A DNA stretch of 64,000 bases from an uncultured Roseburia sp. (GCA_947644305.1 CANRYS010000015.1:21446-85445), one strand, 5' to 3'. Positions 42,834 to 52,186 are shown, counted from the first letter of the stretch. Notes: generated from the letters alone by a model not told the origin. Translations and numbers: made by a program.

Positions 42834-43163
42834 GTAGGGCGTCGCCGCCCACCCCAGCCCAAGCATATTGGCAATTATATTGGAGGCGATGTATTCATTG
42901 GCCCGGTGTCCCTCTGGAACCCCTGGAAATAAAAAACGAAGGGCAGGCCGAAGCGCCCTCGTCATGGCGTCGATCAGACCTGCCTTTTTTGCAACATTCA
43001 TGATACCTGTCCACATGGACATAACTCCCAGCATAGCGATGCAGAGTGTCACTGCCTCCTTGGATGAGTCGATGGCCGCGGTTCCCGCCTCCCCGATCTT
43101 TCCTGTAAAAGCTGCCACGATGATTCCCGCCAGCAGCATGATCCCCCAAAGTTTGTTCAGCAT
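42825..43163 (-). pseudogene. spmA: spmA, 5' part (interrupted by the element)
   Basis: Codes the first 110 residues of spore maturation protein A (MLNKLWGIMLLAGIIVAAFT, GIMNVAKKAGLIDAMTRALR, FLFPGVPEGH, NIIANMLGLGWAATPYG) and stops two codons after the family sequence is left. AAGGGA precedes the ATG. Together with 34614..34877 it forms a full-length SpmA when the element is removed. In the present arrangement the truncated product lacks the C-terminal membrane part and would not be functional. Confidence 0.92.
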
Positions 43164-43234
43164 AAAAAGAATCCCTTTTTCCGTCTTTTTATAAATCTAT
43201 GAGAAGTATAGGCCGCTTATTCCTCTCCTGGTAT

Positions 43235-44401
43235 TCACTCTCTCTGCCCTGCTGCCACCTTCGCTTTGGAATATGCCAAGCCAACGCCGACTAGCGCCGC
43301 ACCAAACAGCAGTTGGATTCCCAAGCCTCGCCAGAGTTCTCCCATCGCCTGCCCGGGCACATAGCGATCGATCCAGCTCGCCGATTTGATGTACCAGTAC
43401 GCCGGTAGAAAATGTGCTGCCTTGATGAGACCATCTCCCAGAAATTCTAAAGGCACAAAGATTCCACAAAGGAAACTCATACCCAGGGCGATGATATTAG
43501 AGATCATATTCAGCACAGAATTTTTCTTTACCACCTCGCCTACCAGAAATACAATACCCAACGTCACCACCATAAAGCAAAATACATTGAGACAGTACAG
43601 CATCCCCTGAAGACGAAAGAGCTGTGACCGCTCTTTCATAGCCGCAAACACCATCAGGAAGTAACAGAAACAGAAACCGATCTCTGCTGTGATCATACCT
43701 CCATATAGCTCTAAATTTGTCCGCTGCAGCGGATAACAGGAACAAATATTGCGTTCCCTGACCTCTTTTTTATGAAATACCACAAGGATTGGGCCAATTC
43801 CCACAACGGAGATCGAGATAAAAATATAGGGAAAATAAGCGAAGAAATAGTACATCGTCTGGTGACTACTCTCCCTGCCTCCCTCCACCAGTGTTACCGG
43901 AACCTTTTCTTGGCATGTTTCTGCTGTCTTTTTCGCAACCTGCTGTGGCTCCATACCTCCTGCCCGATAAGCCCTCGCAATAGAGCTATACCTGCCTGTC
44001 ATATTTTTAAAAGTCTCCGCATAGATGGTTCCAGGAATACTGAGCACTTCTAGCCTCACTGCCTCTCCACCCTCTACCAGCGCCTTCCCATACCCCTTTG
44101 GAATGCGGATCACACAATTAATATTTCGGTTATAGAGTTCATCCTGAATCGTCTCTTTGTCATCCTCTATCTTTACCTCTTCATTCCCCTCTCTCAAATA
44201 CGCTGCCATGCCCTGACTCAGTTCCGATCCGTCTTCGTCAAAGATTACAAGCCTATGGGAATGCGCTTTAAACATTCCTTTCTGGGTATCCTCCCCCTGA
44301 TAGGACATAACAATAGAAATGCTAAAAAATATAATCAGATACATGAGGATCTGAATTTTCTGCTTATATAATATCCGAAAGAAAACCTTATAAACTTGCA
44401 T
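43235..44401 (-). CDS. ABC-2 type exporter permease (second subunit)
   Basis: 388 aa. One N-terminal transmembrane helix (about 13-32), a large extracellular domain (about 35-190), then five C-terminal membrane helices, the layout of ABC-2/YhgE-type permeases. It overlaps the other permease gene by 14 bp. Forms an exporter with 44388..45521 and the ATPase 45535..46476, probably for a drug, lipid or antimicrobial peptide. Confidence 0.85.
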   Translation of the reverse strand: MQVYKVFFRILYKQKIQILMYLIIFFSISIVMSYQGEDTQKGMFKAHSHRLVIFDEDGSELSQGMAAYLREGNEEVKIEDDKETIQDELYNRNINCVIRIPKGYGKALVEGGEAVRLEVLSIPGTIYAETFKNMTGRYSSIARAYRAGGMEPQQVAKKTAETCQEKVPVTLVEGGRESSHQTMYYFFAYFPYIFISISVVGIGPILVVFHKKEVRERNICSCYPLQRTNLELYGGMITAEIGFCFCYFLMVFAAMKERSQLFRLQGMLYCLNVFCFMVVTLGIVFLVGEVVKKNSVLNMISNIIALGMSFLCGIFVPLEFLGDGLIKAAHFLPAYWYIKSASWIDRYVPGQAMGELWRGLGIQLLFGAALVGVGLAYSKAKVAAGQRE

Positions 44402-45521
44402 ACCGGCTCCTCCTTACCATAAAATAGCTTACCAGCGTCAATACTACAACCCCTACCCCCAGACAGATCATATTTCCCCAAAAGCGCTCATCCGTCTCGT
44501 AGATGTTCAGTGCATAAAAAGAATCTGTGATCAGGGCTGCCGGGTTGATGTCGTTTATAAACGGCACATTATGTTCGATGCTGTCCTTTATGCCAGATAT
44601 CATTAGATCACTCATAGCGCTAAGAGCGAGACTGACACTCACCAGCACTCCCATCTTCGCCCCCTCGCCCAGTCGGGGAAGGGAGCCCACAAATATTCCT
44701 ATCATAATGCCATAACTGGTGCCAAGAAAAAGGAGGGCCAGGATCTGAGGCAAATCATCTCCCAATTCCAGATGCAGTACAAACTTCATATACGTTAAAA
44801 GCAAGATTACGATACTGTACTGCACGACCTCGCAGGCCAAAAAATCCGCCAGTATGCTTTTTAATTTGTGTACTGGTATCATGTTCCTGCGCTGCCCCAA
44901 ATCCGAGACATTTGCCTGAATCTTTAGGATCCGGTCACAGCCTGCAAAACTGGCAAACAGGCAAACCATCGCCAGTACCGCGTAAAAATAGTTGATGACA
45001 TTATCCTGGTTACTCTCTGTGGAACTCTGCTCCTCCACATATTCTGCCTGGGATGTCAATGCGGATACTGCCTGCATAATCTTTTCCGGATGAATCTGCG
45101 CCACCTCTGATATTGTGTTCTGATATTGTATAAATTGATCCAAAATCATCTGCAACAATGTCTGATCCATACCGGACTCCATCACCTGCAAAGCGGGTCT
45201 TGTCCCCGCAGTCAAAATTCCCTTTATCTCTCCTTCCCGTAGCATATCCTCTGCTTTTTCCCTGGTAGTCTCATGTATCTCCAGCAACTGATCCTCCCCT
45301 TCTTCCGAGACCATCCGTAACATTTGAGCAAACATTTTATTTTCACCCTCCTGTACTACCGCCACCGGTATGACATGAAACTGTTCTGTCGTCTCAAACA
45401 GATTACCAAAAGCAAAGTACATAAACGTTGTGAGGGCAAAGGGAAACACCAGTGTCCAGAACACGATCTCCCTCGTCCGCAGAAGAGATAATAACCCATA
45501 TTTTAATACATGTCGAAACAT
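44388..45521 (-). CDS. ABC-2 type exporter permease (first subunit)
   Basis: 377 aa. N-terminal membrane helix (about 18-40, VFWTLVFPFALTTFMYFAF), an extracellular domain of about 150 residues and five C-terminal helices (NYFYAVLAMVCLFASFAGCD onward). Begins 13 bp after the ATPase stop. Homologous in layout to its downstream partner, so the transporter is a heterodimeric export channel. Confidence 0.85.
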   Translation of the reverse strand: MFRHVLKYGLLSLLRTREIVFWTLVFPFALTTFMYFAFGNLFETTEQFHVIPVAVVQEGENKMFAQMLRMVSEEGEDQLLEIHETTREKAEDMLREGEIKGILTAGTRPALQVMESGMDQTLLQMILDQFIQYQNTISEVAQIHPEKIMQAVSALTSQAEYVEEQSSTESNQDNVINYFYAVLAMVCLFASFAGCDRILKIQANVSDLGQRRNMIPVHKLKSILADFLACEVVQYSIVILLLTYMKFVLHLELGDDLPQILALLFLGTSYGIMIGIFVGSLPRLGEGAKMGVLVSVSLALSAMSDLMISGIKDSIEHNVPFINDINPAALITDSFYALNIYETDERFWGNMICLGVGVVVLTLVSYFMVRRSRYASL

Positions 45522-45534
45522 TATGCACCCCTTC

Positions 45535-46476
45535 CTACTGATCCCTCAGTTCTTTTCCTGTGATTTCGAGAAATACGTCATTTAAGGTAGGCAGCTCCGT
45601 GAATACCCTGCCAAACGGAATCTCGTCTGCATGGAGCAGCTCGAGCACATGAATCAAATTTTGCCTGCCTCCACTAAAACGGATAAGAAGCTTCCCATTT
45701 TCCAACACTGCCTCGTAGGCGTGTTCCAAGTCTCGGAAACGGGCCAGTTTCTCTTTTCCTAACTCCGGGACTTCTACCGTGATGGTCTCTGTATTTTTGA
45801 TCATCTTTTTCAATTCCTCTTTGGTACCGATGGCTACATTCTGCCCCTTATCCATAATGGCAATCCGGCTGCAGATCTGTTCCACCTCCTCCATATAATG
45901 GGAGGTATACACGATTGTAGCCCCATTTTTATTCAGTTCTACAATCCCTTCGAGAATCCTATTCCGGCTCTGGGGATCCACCGCTACTGTGGGCTCATCG
46001 AAAAATATCAGTCTGGGTTTATGAGCGATGCCGCAGGCAATGTTCAACCTCCTGAGCAGCCCACCAGAAAGTTTCTTCGGATAAAACTTGCGAAATTCAT
46101 CCAGCTCTACAAACTGAATCGCCTCTTCCACATACTGTTTTCTTGTCTTCTTGTCCTTAACGTAAAGACCACAAAAATAGTCAATGTTTTCATATACCGT
46201 AAGTTCATCAAAAACGGCCACATTCTGCAGAACCACTCCGATCTCTCTCTTGCTGTCATAAGAATCTGGACGCATCTCTTTTCCAAAAACCCGGATTCTG
46301 CCTTTGTCAAAACGGAGCAGGGACAGGATGGAACTAATCGCTGTGGTCTTTCCAGAACCATTCGGTCCCAACAGCCCGAAGATCTCTCCCTCCTGAATCG
46401 TCAGATTAAAATGATCCAGTGCCACCAGCTCTTTATAGCGTTTTACCAGATTTTCTACTTCGATCACCGCTGCCAT
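45535..46476 (-). CDS. ABC transporter ATP-binding protein
   Basis: 313 aa. Walker A GLLGPNGSGKTTAIS, Q-loop in VVLQNVAVFDELTVYEN, signature LSGGLLRRLNIACGIAHKP, Walker B LIFFDEPTVAVDP, and H-loop TSHYMEE; a C-terminal DUF4162-like region (about 220-310). Powers the two ABC-2 permeases encoded downstream. GAGGAGGAAAT precedes the ATG. Divergent from the two-component system at 46640, which probably controls it. Confidence 0.94.
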   Translation of the reverse strand: MAAVIEVENLVKRYKELVALDHFNLTIQEGEIFGLLGPNGSGKTTAISSILSLLRFDKGRIRVFGKEMRPDSYDSKREIGVVLQNVAVFDELTVYENIDYFCGLYVKDKKTRKQYVEEAIQFVELDEFRKFYPKKLSGGLLRRLNIACGIAHKPRLIFFDEPTVAVDPQSRNRILEGIVELNKNGATIVYTSHYMEEVEQICSRIAIMDKGQNVAIGTKEELKKMIKNTETITVEVPELGKEKLARFRDLEHAYEAVLENGKLLIRFSGGRQNLIHVLELLHADEIPFGRVFTELPTLNDVFLEITGKELRDQ

Positions 46477-46561
46477 GCAATTTCCTCCTCTGCTTTTATT
46501 CTAGCATTATTATAAATGATACTTCCCTGTTTTGAAAGTGAACCGTATCATGTTTTACCTG

Positions 46562-46573
46562 TGACATTTGTCA
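46562..46573. promoter_or_regulatory. Palindromic operator TGACATTTGTCA
   Basis: TGACA-TT-TGTCA, immediately upstream of the -35 of the kinase gene and in the intergenic region shared with the ABC operon. A likely site for the LuxR-type regulator encoded at 47709. Confidence 0.55.
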
Positions 46574-46574
46574 T

Positions 46575-46603
46575 TTGTTATTTTTGCACATTTGAAGTAT
46601 ACT
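46575..46603 (+). promoter_or_regulatory. Sigma-A promoter of the histidine kinase-regulator operon
   Basis: TTGTTA (46575..46580) and TATACT (46598..46603) with a 17-bp spacer. Confidence 0.65.
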
Positions 46604-46639
46604 TAAAAAAGAAATAAATTGCAGAGGAAGGGGGATACT

Positions 46640-47731
46640 ATGCAGGATCTGGGCAATAAACTGCTGATTTATCTGGCTGGCTGTTATTTCATCTGGTGCC
46701 TTGGTGTGGACGATCCGGCGATCATTGCCGTTACCCTGTCCCTTCTATTAAGCTGTCTGTGCAGCTTTCTTAGGGATACCAGAATCTGTGATATACTGGT
46801 GCTGTTATTTTCCCTTTTCTGCCTTATTATCCCAGTTTTTTCCCCCTACCTTCCCCTTCTTATATACGATGCCATATACCAACGGAAGAAGCTTTTGCTG
46901 GTTGCAAGCGCCCCCGCCGGAATCCAAGCTCTTTTATGGCTTCCAGGAGCACTTTTCTTCCCTTATTTGCTGCTTATTTCCCTCAGTTTCTTACTTGCTG
47001 GATATTCTAGAAATAATCAAGGGCTTTTGCGGGAACTTCATCTCATAAGGGACCGGAGCACAGAAGCTGAGATCCATCTGAAAGAACGCAATAAAGCATT
47101 GATCCAAAAACAGGATTCGGAGATACATGCAGCGACACTTTCCGAGCGGAACCGTATCGCCAGAGAGATCCATGATAATGTGGGTCACATGCTGACCCGT
47201 TCCATCTTACAGATCGGCGCCCTCAAAGTCATCAACCGGGACCCGGAGCTAGAAGAACACTTGGATACGCTGAAAGACACATTGAATACTGCCATGACCA
47301 GCATCCGCACCAGTGTCCATGACCTCCACGATGAATCCATCGACCTTCAGAGCGTTTTACAAGAGATCGCATCTTCTGACCCAGATCTTTCGATCCATTT
47401 GGAATACGATGTGGATGAGGATCTGCCCAGAGAAATCAAATACGCATTTATCTCCATCGTCAAAGAAGCAGTCAATAACATCCACAAACACAGCAGTGGT
47501 GACTCTGGCAGAATCATGGTAAGGGAACACCCTGGATTCTATCTGCTGCAGATCCGCGATAACGGTACTCCTGATAAACTGCCACCTAAGACAGATGGCA
47601 TCGGACTTTCGGGAATCCGAGATCGTGTGCATTCTCTGGGGGGAACTATGCGCATCGACACAGCACATGGGTTTTTATTAAATATCTCGATCACAAAAGG
47701 AGCCATATATGAAAGTCTTGATCATCGATGA
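46640..47731 (+). CDS. NarL-type sensor histidine kinase
   Basis: 363 aa. Four or five N-terminal transmembrane segments (residues 1-125), a coiled linker, the HisKA_3 dimerisation domain with phospho-His in SERNRIAREIHDNVGHMLT, and a HATPase_c domain (VKEAVNNIHKHS, GIGLSGIRDRV). The short extracellular loops suggest intramembrane sensing, as in exporter-linked DesK/LiaS-like kinases. ATG 46640 with AAGGGGGA upstream; a TTG at 46619 is less likely. Overlaps the regulator gene by 23 bp. Confidence 0.9.
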   Translation: MQDLGNKLLIYLAGCYFIWCLGVDDPAIIAVTLSLLLSCLCSFLRDTRICDILVLLFSLFCLIIPVFSPYLPLLIYDAIYQRKKLLLVASAPAGIQALLWLPGALFFPYLLLISLSFLLAGYSRNNQGLLRELHLIRDRSTEAEIHLKERNKALIQKQDSEIHAATLSERNRIAREIHDNVGHMLTRSILQIGALKVINRDPELEEHLDTLKDTLNTAMTSIRTSVHDLHDESIDLQSVLQEIASSDPDLSIHLEYDVDEDLPREIKYAFISIVKEAVNNIHKHSSGDSGRIMVREHPGFYLLQIRDNGTPDKLPPKTDGIGLSGIRDRVHSLGGTMRIDTAHGFLLNISITKGAIYESLDHR

Positions 47732-48341
47732 CGATATACTCGTCTCTCTTTCACTGAAAACAATTTTAGAAGCCAGCGGTCAGGTAGAGATCGCGGGGAT
47801 CGGAAATAGCGGGGCAGAAGCAGTTGAGCTCTATGATTCACTGGGTCCGGACATCCTTCTTATGGATATCCGCATGGAAGGCATGACCGGCTTGGAAGCA
47901 GGAGTGCATATTCTGTCTGCACATCCAGAGGCTAAAATCTTATTTCTTACCACCTTTTCCGATGATGAATATATCGTAAAGGCATTAAAAATGGGAGCAA
48001 AAGGGTATATACTCAAGCAAAATTTTGAGAGCATTGTCCCAGCACTTCTTGCGGTGGAAGGAGGTCAGAATGTATTTGGCGATGAAATCACTGGCAGGCT
48101 TCCCCGCCTTATGAGCACGCCTGCCAGTGGGCCAAACTTTGATAAATATGATATGTCCGAGAGAGAACAAACGTTGATCTCACTGGTGGCAGAAGGTTTG
48201 AACAACCGGGAAATCGCAGAAAGACTCTTTCTCAGCGAGGGAACAGTCCGCAACTACCTAAGCAATATTCTGGAAAAGCTGGAGCTGCGGGACCGGACCC
48301 AACTGGCGATATTTTATTATAAGGGGGATTGCAACTCATAA
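47709..48341 (+). CDS. NarL/LuxR-type response regulator
   Basis: 210 aa. Receiver domain (VLIIDDDILVSLSLKTIL, phospho-Asp in DILLMDIRMEGMTG, Thr in ILFLTTFSDDEY, Lys in GYILKQ) and C-terminal LuxR HTH (LISLVAEGLNNREIAERLFL, RNYLSNILEKLELRDRTQ). AAAAGGAG precedes the ATG. Partner of the kinase just upstream; the likely target is the divergent ABC exporter and its own operon through TGACATTTGTCA. Confidence 0.93.
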   Translation: MKVLIIDDDILVSLSLKTILEASGQVEIAGIGNSGAEAVELYDSLGPDILLMDIRMEGMTGLEAGVHILSAHPEAKILFLTTFSDDEYIVKALKMGAKGYILKQNFESIVPALLAVEGGQNVFGDEITGRLPRLMSTPASGPNFDKYDMSEREQTLISLVAEGLNNREIAERLFLSEGTVRNYLSNILEKLELRDRTQLAIFYYKGDCNS

Positions 48342-48400
48342 TTGTTGTAAACGGCATAATCAAATTAAAAATCAATTTGTTGTTCTATATGGATCTGTTA

Positions 48401-48428
48401 TTGACATAACTAAAATACCATGTATAAT
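48401..48428 (+). promoter_or_regulatory. Sigma-A promoter of the chemoreceptor-like gene
   Basis: TTGACA (48401..48406) and TATAAT (48423..48428), 16-bp spacer, 50 bp before the ATG. Confidence 0.75.
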
Positions 48429-48477
48429 TCAGTTATGGGTAGAGAGAAAAGATCAAAAATAGGAGGTATTACATAAA

Positions 48478-49296
48478 ATGAATGAAAAATTGCAGTATGT
48501 CGTCGATAATCTTGACATGATAAGCCAGTTGTTTGACAAAGAACTGATCATATCCGTTATGGATAGGGACAAGGTAGTTCAGGGTTTTTCACTTCCTAAG
48601 GGAATTCCCCCGCAGGTAGAGGTTGGCTCCGTGTTTGAGGATCCCAGCGGGATCTTTGATGAAGTTATCGCAACAGGTGTTACAAAACATAATTATCTTC
48701 CAGAAGAGGTCATGGGCTTTCCCGTTGAGGGAAATCTAGTCCCGATTAAAGACAACGGAGAAGTGGTGGGCTGCATAACATGTTCATACTCTGTAGAGGG
48801 TAAAGAAAAAATTAAGGATATCGCCACAAGATTCCAGGAATCCATCCATGAAATCGACAGTTCTATTCAGGATGTCATCGGTGGCATCGAAAATCTGTTT
48901 CATATGTTGACAAATATGAATAAGATGACTTCCGATGTGGAGAAGGACGTCACGGAAGCGGCAGATGTTGTAAATAAGATCAGCAATAATGCATCCCATT
49001 CCAATATACTTGCACTAAATGCCTCCATTGAGGCCGCACGAAGTGGAGAAGCAGGCAGAGGATTTGCAGTGGTTGCCACACAGATGGGAAAATTGGCAGA
49101 AGACAGTGGTAGTTCCGCCACGGAAATAAAGAAAACTTTGTCTGAGATCGTCACCCACCTTGAAACTATTGTAGACTCTATAAAAGATGCAAATGATGTG
49201 GCAAAAAGCCATATAGACAGCATAAGTTCCATCAGAAACGCACTGGAACAGACGATTTACATTGCCAAAGAATTGGAAAGCGACATAAAATTATAA
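48478..49296 (+). CDS. Soluble methyl-accepting-chemotaxis-like signalling protein
   Basis: 272 aa without transmembrane helices. The N-terminal half (about 1-105) is a small PAS/GAF-like sensor with [20 protein letters not shown]; the C-terminal half is a short MCP hairpin with the conserved tip [20 protein letters not shown] and [15 protein letters not shown]. Much shorter than usual receptors (about 500 aa). AGGAGG lies upstream of the ATG. No cheA/cheW gene is in the window; it may act on a remote chemotaxis-like or diguanylate pathway. Confidence 0.85.
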   Translation: MNEKLQYVVDNLDMISQLFDKELIISVMDRDKVVQGFSLPKGIPPQVEVGSVFEDPSGIFDEVIATGVTKHNYLPEEVMGFPVEGNLVPIKDNGEVVGCITCSYSVEGKEKIKDIATRFQESIHEIDSSIQDVIGGIENLFHMLTNMNKMTSDVEKDVTEAADVVNKISNNASHSNILALNASIEAARSGEAGRGFAVVATQMGKLAEDSGSSATEIKKTLSEIVTHLETIVDSIKDANDVAKSHIDSISSIRNALEQTIYIAKELESDIKL

Positions 49297-49390
49297 CAGA
49301 AATATAGGCTTAAGATTAGCTCGACGGTACCGCCGAGCTAACTCTTACCTGAAAGTGTCCCCTGGCAGCCGGTATCTGAACGGGCTGTAT

Positions 49391-50506
49391 CTATGGTTTC
49401 ACGTCAATGAGTACATACTCTGAATGTCCTCCCGTCCGCACCGCATATCCCCACCCGGCAATGCCAGAACTAACGATGGCATGGAAACCGTCTATATTTT
49501 TTAATCCATAATTCATCTCGTTGATTCCCAAAAGTTCCGCCAGCTGTCCTGTCGGCCAGATCTGCCCCGCATGGGTATGCCCCGAAAGCTGCAGATCCAC
49601 CCCGGCAGCTGCATTTTCTTCCAGTTCCACCGGTCGGTGGTCGAGAACGATCTGATAAGAACCGGGTTCTAAGTCTGCTGCCAGTTCTTGAACACTCTTT
49701 CGGTTTCGGTCCAAAGACTGTTCCATCCGCCCAATAACTGCCAGCTCCGGCGCCACCTGCACCGCTTCATCTTCCAGTACCTGAATCCGGCTGTCAGCAA
49801 GCACACGTCGTAGCTCCTCCATGCTATATTCCGCCTGTGCTGAATAATGATTGGGATCGTGGTTTCCCCAGACATAATACACACCATATTTTGCATCGAT
49901 GTGTCCTAGTATGCTGGCTGCTTCCTCCATCATCGACTTTTCTGTTCTTTCATCAAAAATATCTCCTGTGAGAAAGAGAATATCTGGTTCCTTCGCCTGA
50001 ATTTTTTCACAATATCCACGAAGTTCCTCCACTCCCATCGTCGTTCCCATATGTAAATCTGAGATCTGGGCAATCCTCAGCCCTTCACCCGATATTTTGT
50101 CAGACTGCAGTGTGTAAGCGGTCTCTCTCACCTGATATATATTGATATAACCATAAGTAAACAGTATGCTGACAACCAAAATGGGAATGATTCCACTTTT
50201 ATGGATCACATTCCATATCCGCACACCTCTGTTTTTATTCAAGTATCTTTTAAGTAGCCGGTGAACTCCATCTAGCAGCAGTGAACAACCAACAAAATAA
50301 AGCACCGCCACAGAACCCACATCATAAACCCGCCAGCCTGCCGCTGCACATGCCACAGCAAAGACCACAGATATGATTTTATCCGCTTTTTTACTCCGTT
50401 TTATACGAAACAGCGACAGGAGCCGTTTCATAAAATGGTACAGATAAATTCCCACAGGGATATAGACAACTGCCGGCATCAGATAAAACAAGATCCTCAT
50501 TTGCAC
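49391..50506 (-). CDS. Membrane metallophosphoesterase
   Basis: 371 aa. Three or four N-terminal transmembrane helices (residues 1-130), then a calcineurin-like phosphoesterase domain with RIAQISDLHMGT, LTGDIFDERTE, VWGNHDPNH and LSGHTHAGQIWP metal-binding motifs. YkuE/YaeI-type family; substrates may be lipid or nucleotide phosphates at the outer face. Monocistronic; the stop lies near an AGCTCG/CGAGCT hairpin (around 49318..49340). Confidence 0.9.
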   Translation of the reverse strand: MQMRILFYLMPAVVYIPVGIYLYHFMKRLLSLFRIKRSKKADKIISVVFAVACAAAGWRVYDVGSVAVLYFVGCSLLLDGVHRLLKRYLNKNRGVRIWNVIHKSGIIPILVVSILFTYGYINIYQVRETAYTLQSDKISGEGLRIAQISDLHMGTTMGVEELRGYCEKIQAKEPDILFLTGDIFDERTEKSMMEEAASILGHIDAKYGVYYVWGNHDPNHYSAQAEYSMEELRRVLADSRIQVLEDEAVQVAPELAVIGRMEQSLDRNRKSVQELAADLEPGSYQIVLDHRPVELEENAAAGVDLQLSGHTHAGQIWPTGQLAELLGINEMNYGLKNIDGFHAIVSSGIAGWGYAVRTGGHSEYVLIDVKP

Positions 50507-50621
50507 AAACCTCCATTATTTTTTTGCTTCCCCTATCATAACATCTATAGCCGGCTCCAGGGCAAGCTTTTTTTGAAAGTTCACAAAATCTACACATTTT
50601 TCTGACTGGTATCTCCCCGTC

Positions 50622-51071
50622 CTAAAAATCCTGATTTAGTATCGGCACTCCAAAATACACAACACTCTTATCCTCATTTTCATCATAGGTGATCGCCACG
50701 TTCATGTTGATCATTTTTCCATTCACCCGCTGTACCATATTGATACCATTGGTATAACCGTAGGCAACATAATATCCCTTCGTCTCCTGTTCCATGATGC
50801 TACCACCGCCCTCATAGCCGAACAGGCTCTGTGCCATCCTCTGTTTCTCCTCCGTGGACAGTCTTCCAGGCAGTTTACCCATAACCCAGCCGCCCTCCTG
50901 ACAGATCTCTGGAAGTTCCCCACTTTGCGCTGCGATAGCAAGCTGATTTCTGGCAAATGCCTGCGTCATGTCATTTCTTTTTACATATGCCTTTGTCAAA
51001 ATAATCTGGGCAAACACCACGATCCAAAGTGTGCAGACCACAGATATCATAATCTTTATCTTTCTGCTCAT
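50622..51071 (-). CDS. Secreted or membrane-anchored small protein (YwmB-like?)
   Basis: 149 aa. An N-terminal hydrophobic signal-anchor (about 6-27), then a soluble domain with LSTEEKQRMAQSLFGYEGGG, YYVAYGYTNGI and a terminal VVYFGVPILNQDF. The distribution of short beta strands resembles the first half of YwmB-type TATA-box-binding-fold proteins, but it is far shorter, so the assignment is weak. A CGTCCGA/TCGGACG hairpin (51087..51108) lies in its leader. Confidence 0.5.
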   Translation of the reverse strand: MSRKIKIMISVVCTLWIVVFAQIILTKAYVKRNDMTQAFARNQLAIAAQSGELPEICQEGGWVMGKLPGRLSTEEKQRMAQSLFGYEGGGSIMEQETKGYYVAYGYTNGINMVQRVNGKMINMNVAITYDENEDKSVVYFGVPILNQDF

Positions 51072-51429
51072 ACAATTCTCCCTTCCCGTCCGATGGCAAT
51101 CTCGGACGAACTAAAACCATTATGGCTTCTTGGGAAAAGTATGTCCATTTCTTTCAAAATTATACCAGATTAAAATCCAAAAGCATATCCCAGAACTGTC
51201 CAGTTCATTGTTACTGCTTTTATTTTTGGAGCTATACTATAAAAGTAGACACAGATATGAACCATATTTTATAATTCTTAAGGAAAGTATCATATTCAGA
51301 GCAGCATCAAAAAGAGCAGCTTATACTCAAGATAAACTGCTCTGGATGTGATTCTTTCTAATTGTACCAATTCGCAAAAACTTTGCTGTGAGCCTATGGG
51401 GATTGTATAATATTTTCAGACAAACTTTT
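51072..51429. other. Gene-free stretch with two small hairpins
   Basis: Holds the CGTCCGA/TCGGACG hairpin (51087..51108) and AGAGCAG/CTGCTCT (51313..51319, 51337..51343). No gene or RNA was recognised; the right part looks like insertion-sequence debris. Confidence 0.4.
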
Positions 51430-51640
51430 AGTCCAGAAACTAAATTTCTGCATCATGGACTTATTTTCCCGAAAAATCATTGCATGGCAACTATCCGGGA
51501 AAGCAGATGCAGACTTCGTGATCAAAACCTTCCAAAAAGCTTACCGGAAACGGAATTCTCCCTATGGACTTATGTTCCACTCTGACCGGGGATCCCAATT
51601 TATAACTCCAGAAGATCTCACAGTTCCCTTGGGCTTTTGA
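51430..51640 (+). pseudogene. IS3-family transposase fragment
   Basis: About 60 codons of a DDE transposase: IMDLFSRKIIAWQLSGKADA, a Thr-x-x-x-Ala helix, and LMFHSDRGSQFIT, which is the second-Asp block of IS3/IS150 OrfB. The frame is broken on both sides and OrfA is missing. A dead remnant. Confidence 0.8.
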
Positions 51641-51827
51641 CCCCAAATGAGAAAGAAAAGTTTTACTGGGAGCAGCATTAAGCTACTGCTCTCCGAAAAA
51701 AGTTACACAAAATTGTGTCCATTCTCTTGACTATAGTCGACTTGTTAGCGTATATTGTCTCTTGTTTTTTGTGCCCCCCCTTGTTAGATAACGGGAGTTT
51801 TGAGTTTATCTTCCGCACAACTGGTAT

Positions 51828-52046
51828 TTATTTTTCAAAAATCCCCCATAGAGAAATAATAATACCCAAAATAGTAATGAATATAAAGAAAGCAAGTACA
51901 GGAAGTAATTCATATCGTGACAAATTATAAATTACCGAATAGGTATCATTGTTTATCCAATCTTTAATCATACTAAAACCTAATAAAAGTGCCGTGGCAA
52001 TTATGCCGGCTAAAGAAAGGGAAGAACCCCAAATTACTTTTTTCAT
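51828..52046 (-). CDS. Small two-helix membrane protein
   Basis: 72 aa with two transmembrane segments (about 6-25 and 47-68) and a short loop. AAGGAG eight bases before the ATG, so it may be translated. No family recognised. It follows the 31-codon secreted remnant by 44 bp and could be the immunity or membrane partner of a lost small secreted peptide; this is speculation. Confidence 0.5.
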   Translation of the reverse strand: MKKVIWGSSLSLAGIIATALLLGFSMIKDWINNDTYSVIYNLSRYELLPVLAFFIFITILGIIISLWGIFEK

Positions 52047-52090
52047 TTTTTATCTCCTTAATTATCTAAAATAAACAGGAACAGAAGGAA

Positions 52091-52186
52091 CTAAATATCC
52101 GTTTCTGCGGCAAATGCCGTTGTACTCATGGTAACTGTCATAATTGCATCTAATGCCAAAGAAGTAAAAGTTTTACGTTTGTTCAT
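52091..52186 (-). CDS. Very short ORF coding only a signal peptide (probably truncated gene)
   Basis: 31 aa, MNKRKTFTSLALDAIMTVTM followed by STTAFAAETDI and stop: a complete signal peptide with an AFA-A cleavage site and five residues. AGGAGG precedes the ATG. One base shift continues the frame as YLVPSVPVYFR, so a frameshifted small secreted peptide is possible. Confidence 0.4.
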   Translation of the reverse strand: MNKRKTFTSLALDAIMTVTMSTTAFAAETDI

